Assembly (NCBI GenBank): GCA_934234055.1
Contig: CAKQGY010000011.1
Span: 1 to 36,951 of the forward strand
DNA from: an uncultured Alphaproteobacteria bacterium
GTDB taxonomy: Bacteria; Pseudomonadota; Alphaproteobacteria; CAAHEQ01; UBA3637
Length of the DNA stretch: 36,951 bases
Direction: 5' to 3'
Below are positions 32,193 through 36,951 of the stretch, in pieces (the stretch's first letter is position 1; each line of letters opens with the position of its first letter). The position numbers and the translations under genes are program-made. The notes beneath the pieces are model-generated. The model did no database searches. It saw nothing but the letters and a program-made list of their open reading frames with translations, and was not told the origin of the DNA.

Positions 32193-32861
32193 AGCCCGCA
32201 AAGTCCGCCCGGACCGCCGCAACCAGATTTCCGCATCTGCCCGTTTATCCGTCAAACATGCCACCACCCGCCAAAAGGCCGCACTGTGGTTCATTTCGGC
32301 CAAGTGCGCCACCTCATGCGCGATGATATAGTCCAGCACATACCGCGGCGCCATACCCAATCGCCAACAAAAGTTCAGGTGCTTTTGGGATGAGCAACTG
32401 CCCCACCGCGACACGGTATCTTTCAGGCTGATTCCCCGGAACGAGACCCCGATTTTTTCGGCATAAACGCTGGCCTGCCGATGAATATAGGTGGCAGTTT
32501 CTTTTTTAATAAAGTCCGTCACCCGTCGCTCTAAAAACGCCGGATCTCCCCCCACGATCAAATCCGATCCCGCGATATGCGTAATCGTATGGGGCGCGTC
32601 CGTATGCCGCACGGTCAAAGCTTTCCCGAGAACAACAATGCTTGCCCCATCGCCCGAAAACGCACATTTGGCCATCTCGGCCTGCTGTGCTTTAATCCAA
32701 TCCTGATGAGATGCCACAAACGCCTGTATTTTGCCCAGCGCACAAATCCGCGGCGCACTGACAACCACACGCCCCTGCCCGTCCACACTCAGGCGCAAAG
32801 CCCGCGCCCCTGTCCGCCGACGAATAATGATATTTTTATCTTGACTTTCATCTGTATTCAT
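32187..32861 (-). CDS. YgjP-like zinc metallopeptidase-domain protein (DUF45)
   Basis: A 224-residue protein with the YgjP/DUF45 pattern: VSRWGSCSSQKHLNFCWRL, then YIIAHEVAHLAEMNHSAAFW, giving HExxH (182-186) and the third ligand His192. Such proteins are thought to be cytoplasmic metallopeptidases with WLM/SprT-like folds, often beside restriction or repair genes; here the context is unremarkable. There is no Shine-Dalgarno, and a TATACT lies 9 nt before the ATG, so this mRNA too may be nearly leaderless. Confidence 0.88.
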   Translation of the reverse strand: MNTDESQDKNIIIRRRTGARALRLSVDGQGRVVVSAPRICALGKIQAFVASHQDWIKAQQAEMAKCAFSGDGASIVVLGKALTVRHTDAPHTITHIAGSDLIVGGDPAFLERRVTDFIKKETATYIHRQASVYAEKIGVSFRGISLKDTVSRWGSCSSQKHLNFCWRLGMAPRYVLDYIIAHEVAHLAEMNHSAAFWRVVACLTDKRADAEIWLRRSGRTLRAL

Positions 32862-32870
32862 GATTAAATA

Positions 32871-32899
32871 AGTATAACCTAATAAAAGGAGAAAGTAAA
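32871..32899 (-). promoter_or_regulatory. candidate promoter of the DUF45 gene
   Basis: On the minus strand TTTACT (32894-32899), 17-nt spacer, TATACT (32871-32876). Only 9 nt separate the -10 from the ATG at 32861. The -35 touches the start codon of the divergent gene. Confidence 0.45.
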
Positions 32900-33219
32900 T
32901 GGTTGGTCGTTTTTTTTCGGGTTTAATGCGCCTGTTTTTTCGTATTGTGATTTTTGTCCTGCTGGTTTGGATTTTCCTGGGGATTACACCGGTTGAAACC
33001 TATAAAACCGCCTCGGAACGTGTGGCGTCCGGCTGGCACGCGGTTTTGTCTTATTTCGGCTATGTCCAAGAGACCGCTTCCGATATGAAGACCGCCGCCG
33101 ATTCTCAGTTGCAGCAGGCTTCCGATCGTTTTCACGGCAAGGATCCCTATGAGCGCCTGGTTCGTAAGTTGGACGCCGACGTGGCCGCCCAAACCAAGGG
33201 GACGGACAAGCAAGACTAA
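32899..33219 (+). CDS. small membrane-anchored protein, unknown
   Basis: A 106-residue protein with a basic start and a membrane helix (about 10-30, LFFRIVIFVLLVWIFLGI), then a charged helical part to the C-terminus (ASDMKTAADSQLQQASDRF, YERLVRKLDADVAAQTKG). I do not recognise it. AAAAGGAG lies 7 nt before the start. The topology suggests an inner-membrane anchor with a helical soluble domain. Nothing nearby points to a partner. Confidence 0.7.
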   Translation: MVGRFFSGLMRLFFRIVIFVLLVWIFLGITPVETYKTASERVASGWHAVLSYFGYVQETASDMKTAADSQLQQASDRFHGKDPYERLVRKLDADVAAQTKGTDKQD

Positions 33220-33278
33220 CGGCGGATTGTCCCCTGTCTTTTTAGGGCCTATATCTCCCTCGGAGGGATACAGGTGCT

Positions 33279-33767
33279 ATGTTTTATCAGACAAAAATGA
33301 TTTATTTGATGTGCCCCGGAGCAGTCGGCCGACGGCCGCGTTGCTCCGATTATGAGCGACCTTTATCCCCCACCGGCCGCCGGGCGGTCTTACATCAGAT
33401 TCAGGTCTTTCGAGATCGCCCTGCCGTTCGTCCCGACTGCCTGATTGTGTCCACCGCACGTCGCAGTCGCCAAACGGCTTACCTGTTGTCGCAATTATTT
33501 GTCGGAACGCCGGTTTTTTTTCGCGAGACACTTTACCTCGCCCCGTCTTTTCGGATTTTAGAGGTTCTTCACCACACGGACGAAATTTTCCGCCGTGTGA
33601 TGATTATTGCCCACCGCCCGGGCCTGGAACAGTTACTGATGTTTTTAACGCCATCGGGCCAATCGCATACACTTCACCCCGCCGATTGCGTTGCCCTTGC
33701 GGTTGACAAGCCATGGGCCGCACTCCAAGCCGGCGACTGTCCCATTTACACCCGCTCTTTTCTTTGA
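33279..33767 (+). CDS. SixA-like histidine phosphatase homologue lacking the catalytic His
   Basis: The 162-residue protein follows the SixA pattern: DYERPLSPTGRRAVLHQI, DCLIVSTARRSRQTAYLL and VMIIAHRPGLEQLLMFL, the last with the second conserved His. The N-terminal RHG motif that carries the nucleophile (normally LRHAK) reads MIYLMCPGAVGRR, so both the Arg and the His are gone. SixA dephosphorylates phosphohistidine on HPt/PTS proteins; this homologue should be catalytically dead and may only bind. ATG 33297 is an alternative start. The end overlaps the convergent EamA gene by 22 nt. Confidence 0.75.
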   Translation: MFYQTKMIYLMCPGAVGRRPRCSDYERPLSPTGRRAVLHQIQVFRDRPAVRPDCLIVSTARRSRQTAYLLSQLFVGTPVFFRETLYLAPSFRILEVLHHTDEIFRRVMIIAHRPGLEQLLMFLTPSGQSHTLHPADCVALAVDKPWAALQAGDCPIYTRSFL

Positions 33768-34645
33768 AAGTGACCAACAATCACCACACCGGACAAGACC
33801 AACAGCCCGCCCACAATCTGAGCCACATATATCGGACTGGACAAAGCGATATATGCCCCGATCATACTGAACACCGGTTGCAGGTAATAGATAATCCCCG
33901 TTTCCGTCGGCCCTAACCGCGCCAACGCGCTGTTCCACGCCAAATATGCCAGCACTGAATTAAACACACCAAGATACACAAAAATCACATAGTCTTTCCA
34001 TGTCAGACTCCCCAGCACCTGCCCGTCCATCACGGCAAAGAAAGGTGCCAGAATCAGCACCCCCACCAGCACTGTCGCACACAACAGTCCCGTTTGCGAC
34101 ATAGCTTTGGGACGCGCATACTGCAACAAACTGTAACACGCAAAACAAAACGCGTTCAAAATCATCCAAAACACCCCGCGTTGAATCGGTATTCGGGCAA
34201 TTTCCCACGGTTGCCCGCGCGTAATAATCGTCATCACTCCGATCAAAGCCACGCCAATCCCCAGCATTTGCATCTTCCCGATTTTGTCTTTCAGGAATAT
34301 CACCGACAAAATCGCCAAAAAAATCGGCCCCAGCAGGTTCAACAAGCTTAAATTAACAGCATCTACCGTCCGCGCTGCCACATAAATCAAAGTATTATCC
34401 AACACAATCCCCGACAGGGCCAACCCCACCAGCCACCCGAAGTGATGCAGCAAGTATCCGCGGCTGTGCCACGCCTGTCTTCCTCCGATCGGAAGCAAAA
34501 TCAGAAGTGCCACCACCCACCGCCCGAAAGCAAACTCCACCGGCGACAGATGCGTTATATACGCCTGCGCGATCAAGACATTCAAGCTCCAAAAAAACAC
34601 TGCCAATAACGCCAGTCCGTATCCTATTATTTTTGCACGATTCAT
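33746..34645 (-). CDS. EamA/DMT-family transporter
   Basis: A 299-residue permease of the drug/metabolite transporter superfamily with ten predicted membrane helices in two EamA repeats. Repeat 1 contains LLAVFFWSLNVLIAQ and SLLNLLGPIFLAILSVIFLK; repeat 2 contains YLAWNSALARLGPTETGIIY and a final helix IVGGLLVLSGVVIVG. Substrates in this family are mostly amino acids or small metabolites and cannot be told from sequence. Start 34645 is preferred over the in-frame ATG 34690 because AAAGGGGG sits 5 nt before it and the first helix follows directly. Basic C-terminus (HFQRKERV). Confidence 0.85.
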   Translation of the reverse strand: MNRAKIIGYGLALLAVFFWSLNVLIAQAYITHLSPVEFAFGRWVVALLILLPIGGRQAWHSRGYLLHHFGWLVGLALSGIVLDNTLIYVAARTVDAVNLSLLNLLGPIFLAILSVIFLKDKIGKMQMLGIGVALIGVMTIITRGQPWEIARIPIQRGVFWMILNAFCFACYSLLQYARPKAMSQTGLLCATVLVGVLILAPFFAVMDGQVLGSLTWKDYVIFVYLGVFNSVLAYLAWNSALARLGPTETGIIYYLQPVFSMIGAYIALSSPIYVAQIVGGLLVLSGVVIVGHFQRKERV

Positions 34646-34709
34646 TGCGCCCCCTTTATGGGACATATAGGCCATTTTTTCGCCAGCCACAAAACATCAA
34701 AAGTCTGTA

Positions 34710-35600
34710 TTACAATATCCGATAGGGGTGCAACACGCCCCCCGCCACACGCACAAGACCAATCAACTCCCCGTCCGCAATTACACGCATCACACGTCCC
34801 TCGGGACAGTCAACTGCGTCGATAATTTCCCGCACCGGCACTCGTTGTCCCTGCCGCAGACGCACCCCGATGACCGCGTCCGTCGCCACCGCCGGCACGG
34901 TATCCAGTGCTGTATCCAACGGCATCAGGTTCACCTTTTCACACTTGTGTTCAAAAGCCCTCATCGGCACCGCATCCTCGATCGTAAAGGGCCCGCACAT
35001 CGTCCGTCGCAACCGCGTAATATACCCCAGGCATCCCAATGCCCGACCGATGTCGCGCCCCAGAGACCGCACATAGGTTCCCTTGCCACAGACTACCCGA
35101 AAATCAGCTGTATCTTCCGTCCGACTGACCAGTTCCAAAGTCTCAATCCGCACCGGCCGCGGTTTCAGGGCAACTTCTTCTCCACGCCGGGCCAGATCAT
35201 AAGCACGTTTTCCATTGATTTTTAATGCCGAATATGCCGGCGGCAGTTGCATTATCTCCCCCAAAAAATGCGGCAAGATTGCCCGTATTTCCGCTTCCGT
35301 CGGCCGCTTGTCCGTCTGTCCGATAATTTCTCCCGCTGCGTCATCAGTTGCCGTCTCAGCCCCCCAGGTAATCTGGAATTCATAGACTTTACGCCCGTCC
35401 ATCACATAGGGAATCAGGCGGGTCGCTTTCCCCAAGGCAATCGGCAACACCCCCGTCGCCAAAGGATCCAGCGTCCCTGCATGACCGATTTTTGCGGGTT
35501 CCAACGCCCATTTCAACTTGCCGACCACGACCGTAGAGCCCATATCCAAAGGCTTATCAATCACCAACCAGCCGTCCAACTGTCGCTTATTGATCGGCAT
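34710..35600 (-). CDS. truB: tRNA pseudouridine-55 synthase
   Basis: Makes pseudouridine 55 in the T loop of tRNAs. The 296-residue protein has GWLVIDKPLDMGSTVVV, the catalytic Asp45 in GHAGTLDPLATGVLPIALGK, YEFQITWGAETATDDAAGE, LPPAYSALKINGKRAYDLAR and CGKGTYVRSLGRDIG, then a PUA-like C-terminal domain. It overlaps the 3' end of rbfA by 14 nt, the usual rbfA-truB order downstream of infB; infB is not next to it in this window. Confidence 0.95.
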   Translation of the reverse strand: MPINKRQLDGWLVIDKPLDMGSTVVVGKLKWALEPAKIGHAGTLDPLATGVLPIALGKATRLIPYVMDGRKVYEFQITWGAETATDDAAGEIIGQTDKRPTEAEIRAILPHFLGEIMQLPPAYSALKINGKRAYDLARRGEEVALKPRPVRIETLELVSRTEDTADFRVVCGKGTYVRSLGRDIGRALGCLGYITRLRRTMCGPFTIEDAVPMRAFEHKCEKVNLMPLDTALDTVPAVATDAVIGVRLRQGQRVPVREIIDAVDCPEGRVMRVIADGELIGLVRVAGGVLHPYRIL

Positions 35601-35979
35601 ATTTTTCCACGTCGGCGCGCACTTTCGGATTATTCAGCAAATCATCCATCGCTTTTGATTCTTCAAACTGAGCGTCCGAGTGAAACACGATATCCGGCAC
35701 AATCCGCAGGCGGATGCTTTTCCCGATTTGGTAGCGGAATTTCCCCTTGTGTTCGTTCAGCAACGCTACTTGTTCATCGGTATCAATCGGATCAATCGCG
35801 CGAATCAAGACCGTTGCATACGACAGATCCGGTGCAATTTTAACATCTGTAATCATATCATACGCGGGTTTCAGACCCTTAATAAACAAGTTGTCTTCCA
35901 AAAACATTTTCCCCAGCACATGGCGAATTTCTTCAGCCACACGCAATTGACGTTGAGATGGTTCTTTCTTTTGAGTCAT
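35587..35979 (-). CDS. rbfA: ribosome-binding factor A
   Basis: Small KH-fold factor that binds the 30S subunit during late maturation. The 130-residue protein shows SQRQLRVAEEIRHVLGKMF, VKIAPDLSYATVLIRAID and IVPDIVFHSDAQFEESKAMD, the family landmarks. GGAG lies 7 nt before the start. Its stop is inside truB, so translation of truB is probably coupled. It is first in its transcription unit here, with its own promoter, whereas in many bacteria infB precedes it. Confidence 0.94.
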   Translation of the reverse strand: MTQKKEPSQRQLRVAEEIRHVLGKMFLEDNLFIKGLKPAYDMITDVKIAPDLSYATVLIRAIDPIDTDEQVALLNEHKGKFRYQIGKSIRLRIVPDIVFHSDAQFEESKAMDDLLNNPKVRADVEKYADQ

Positions 35980-36003
35980 TTTTTTCTCCGTTTTTCTCTT
36001 TTT

Positions 36004-36032
36004 AATATAGCTGATTTTATTCCGAAAGTCCA
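36004..36032 (-). promoter_or_regulatory. candidate rbfA-truB promoter
   Basis: On the minus strand TGGACT (36027-36032), 17-nt spacer, TATATT (36004-36009), 24 nt before the rbfA start. The -35 is part of a repeated GGACTTTCG element. Confidence 0.5.
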
Positions 36033-36070
36033 GTTTTTTATGCGAAAGTCCGATTCCTTTTACGGACTTT
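36024..36070. repeat. three GGACTTT elements upstream of rbfA
   Basis: CGAAAGTCC occurs at 36024-36032 and 36043-36051 (direct repeats, 19 nt apart), and CGGACTTT at 36063-36070 forms an inverted repeat with AAAGTCCG at 36045-36052 (perfect 8-bp arms, 10-nt centre). The first element covers the rbfA -35. The arrangement resembles an operator. Confidence 0.45.
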
Positions 36071-36180
36071 GATACCCTGCATCGGCGTTATTTCGGGGTT
36101 TTGTCCGGCTTAAAATCCGCAAAAACAGCCCTAAAAATGAAAAAAAATCGCAAAAAACGAAGATTTTATGTTTTTTTTGG
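36071..36180. other. AT-rich intergenic stretch before the HU gene
   Basis: A-tract- and T-tract-rich DNA with no ORF, hairpin or further promoter that I could support. Confidence 0.4.
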
Positions 36181-36209
36181 TTGACAAACTGTTTTTTTTC
36201 CCGCAAAAT
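36181..36209 (+). promoter_or_regulatory. HU gene promoter
   Basis: TTGACA (36181-36186), 17-nt spacer containing a T8 run, CAAAAT (36204-36209), 58 nt before the HU start. Confidence 0.65.
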
Positions 36210-36267
36210 CAAGATTGAAGGAGATCAGTCCTTCAAGAAACTTTAATATTAAAGAAAGGATAATGTA

Positions 36268-36540
36268 ATGAATAAAACAGAATACATTGATGCTGTTGCG
36301 AAATTGTCCGGCGTTTCCAAAGCCGACACAAACAAAGTTTATGCAGCCAGTTTGGAAGTTGTTATGAAACAACTGAAAAAAGGCAACTCCGTCCAATGGA
36401 CAGGTTTCGGCACTTTTGCTTCTTCCAAGCGTGAAGCTCGCACCGGCCGCAACCCGCAAACGGGCAAAGCCATCAAAATTCCTGCTTGCAAAACCCCGAA
36501 ATTTAAGGCTGGCAAGCTGTTGAAAGATGCTTTGAAATAA
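36268..36540 (+). CDS. hup: HU-family DNA-binding protein
   Basis: A 90-residue nucleoid protein, the standard HU/IHF length. The N-terminal helices are followed by the DNA-binding arm: TGFGTFASSKREARTGRNPQ and then TGKAIKIPACKTPKFKAGK, with the minor-groove-intercalating Pro in GRNP. A dimer bends DNA without strong sequence specificity. Two cysteine-free helices start the protein and one Cys (ACKTP) lies in the tail region. AAAGGA lies 8 nt before the ATG. It stands as a single gene with its own promoter and terminator. Confidence 0.95.
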   Translation: MNKTEYIDAVAKLSGVSKADTNKVYAASLEVVMKQLKKGNSVQWTGFGTFASSKREARTGRNPQTGKAIKIPACKTPKFKAGKLLKDALK

Positions 36541-36603
36541 TTTCATTTCTCGGGTCCTTTGGGACAGGCGTTCGGGGATTTTATTCCCGCGCCGGAAATG
36601 AGA
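36541..36603 (+). ncRNA. possible structured 3' UTR (three-way junction) of the HU mRNA
   Basis: An outer stem pairs TTTCATTTC (36541-36549) with GAAATGAGA (36595-36603, one G-U). Inside it are two hairpins: GTCC-TTTG-GGAC (36554-36565), and GGCG-TTC-GGGGA-loop-TTCCC-G-CGCC (36567-36593). It begins directly after the HU stop and ends 20 nt before the terminator. It may protect the mRNA end or be a 3'-derived small RNA. No known RNA family was recognised. Confidence 0.4.
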
Positions 36604-36623
36604 AAGTTTCAGTTATTTTCTCT

Positions 36624-36653
36624 CCCCGTTGATTTCCAACGGGGATTTTTTTA
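36624..36653 (+). terminator. Rho-independent terminator of the HU gene
   Basis: Perfect 8-bp stem CCCCGTTG / CAACGGGG with a 5-nt loop, followed by A and T7. Confidence 0.92.
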
Positions 36654-36791
36654 AAATAAAGGCACTCTATTTTCACATAACTGCTGATCAAAATCGCGGA
36701 TGGCACTATCCGAGCATCCAGAGATTCCCCCGGTTGACAATCCACAATCATGCATTTCCTTATAAAAATCCCCCACACCTTCACTTTCCCC
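36654..36791. other. intergenic stretch between the HU terminator and the right-end leader
   Basis: No gene, repeat or hairpin that I can support. A TTGACA occurs at 36755-36760 but no -10 is found at proper spacing. Confidence 0.4.
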
Positions 36792-36820
36792 TTGACTTTT
36801 GCCGTGAACCCGAGTAAATA
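36792..36820 (+). promoter_or_regulatory. promoter of the right-end phase-variable gene
   Basis: TTGACT (36792-36797), 17-nt spacer, TAAATA (36815-36820), 33 nt before the ATG at 36854. A strong Shine-Dalgarno GAAAGGAG follows at 36841-36848. Confidence 0.6.
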
Positions 36821-36853
36821 TGACCCATATAACCATAACCGAAAGGAGCCACT

Positions 36854-36951
36854 ATGTCCACATTTTCTATCAATACCCCCCCCCCCCCGTATGTGTGAAT
36901 AACTATTATTATTCAACGAGTTATACACAATTTTTAAACACTAACTTTTTA
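36854..36951 (+). CDS. 5' end of a second poly-C leader gene, in the OFF frame (partial)
   Basis: ATG 36854 has a strong ribosome site (AAAGGAG) and a promoter. The first codons read MSTFSINTPPPP as in the gene at 127, but the tract has 13 C (36876-36888), so the frame reads YV and stops at TGA 36896-36898 after 14 residues. Restoring one C would give VCVNNYYYSTSYTQFLNTNF, parallel to VCVNNPCFSRSYWRFL in the left-hand gene, and stays open to the window edge. What lies downstream is not visible; by homology a prepilin-like protein is expected. Confidence 0.6.
36876..36888 (+). repeat. poly-C tract (13 C), OFF state
   Basis: Thirteen C in the same context as the 14-C tract at 146-159, including identical 15-base downstream flank GTATGTGTGAATAAC. 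Confidence 0.75.

Noticed and set aside
33199..33240. GGGGAC/GTCCCC pairing followed by TGTCTTTTT as a terminator
   Set aside because: The loop is about 25 nt, includes the stop codon, and the T run is interrupted. Too weak to call.
36755..36760. TTGACA as a second promoter for the right-end gene
   Set aside because: No acceptable -10 at 16-18 nt; the nearest TATAAA is 21 nt away.
36581..36928. 115-codon minus-strand ORF at the right end
   Set aside because: It crosses the HU terminator, the promoter and the poly-C leader on the other strand and has no start signals.

Overview
The window looks like a chromosomal segment of an alphaproteobacterium. The best evidence is a CtrA-type cell-cycle regulator at 10533-11207, whose DNA-binding half closely matches the Caulobacter protein; CtrA is essentially restricted to this class. 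RpoH and the phoH-ybeY-corC cluster fit. The RSLVEMLGTLAIMGIL type of prepilin motif recalls uncultured, gut-associated alphaproteobacteria, but that placement is from memory and is tentative. No tRNA, rRNA, CRISPR array, transposase or phage gene was seen.

Most of the window is ordinary housekeeping. Translation and RNA: hisS, metG, truB, rbfA, ybeY, phoH, a U32 protein and map. Secretion and envelope: secA, a lytic transglycosylase, an LD-carboxypeptidase, an AsmA-like protein and a lipoprotein hydrolase. Regulation: ctrA, a PhoB-like regulator, rpoH and a lone LuxR-type HTH. Metabolism and transport: rpe, gap, a PyrD-like protein, split chromate-type transporters and an EamA exporter. An HU protein lies near the right end. 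Many neighbours are tightly coupled by 4-nt ATGA overlaps (LD-carboxypeptidase/U32, 6873 gene/transglycosylase, rpe/phoB, map/radC, lipoprotein/ELM1, chrA pair). Good sigma70-like promoters and a few clear terminators can be read directly.

The accessory layer is a prepilin-like system. The left end holds a roughly 650-residue, very cysteine-rich protein with a type IV prepilin N-terminus. Its reading frame runs through a tract of 14 C. The right edge carries a second copy of the same leader with 13 C, which puts it out of frame. Both neighbouring tract lengths hit an immediate stop, so this looks like an ON/OFF switch by slipped-strand mispairing. A third, promoterless piece of the prepilin gene (24371-24589, about 96% identical over 219 bp) sits between metG and an ELM1-like gene and resembles a silent donor cassette. 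Together these suggest a surface or secreted antigen family that varies by phase switching and perhaps gene conversion.

Other notable points: CtrA has Glu at position 51 in place of the phospho-accepting Asp, the substitution used experimentally as a phosphomimetic. A complete mini-transcription unit at 26366-26520 encodes the 13-residue peptide MPGCGCGCGTKKK. There is a chlamydial-Pmp-like autotransporter with GGAI/FxxN repeats. A PyrD-like protein and a SixA-like phosphatase lack key catalytic residues. A three-way-junction RNA may form in the HU 3' UTR.
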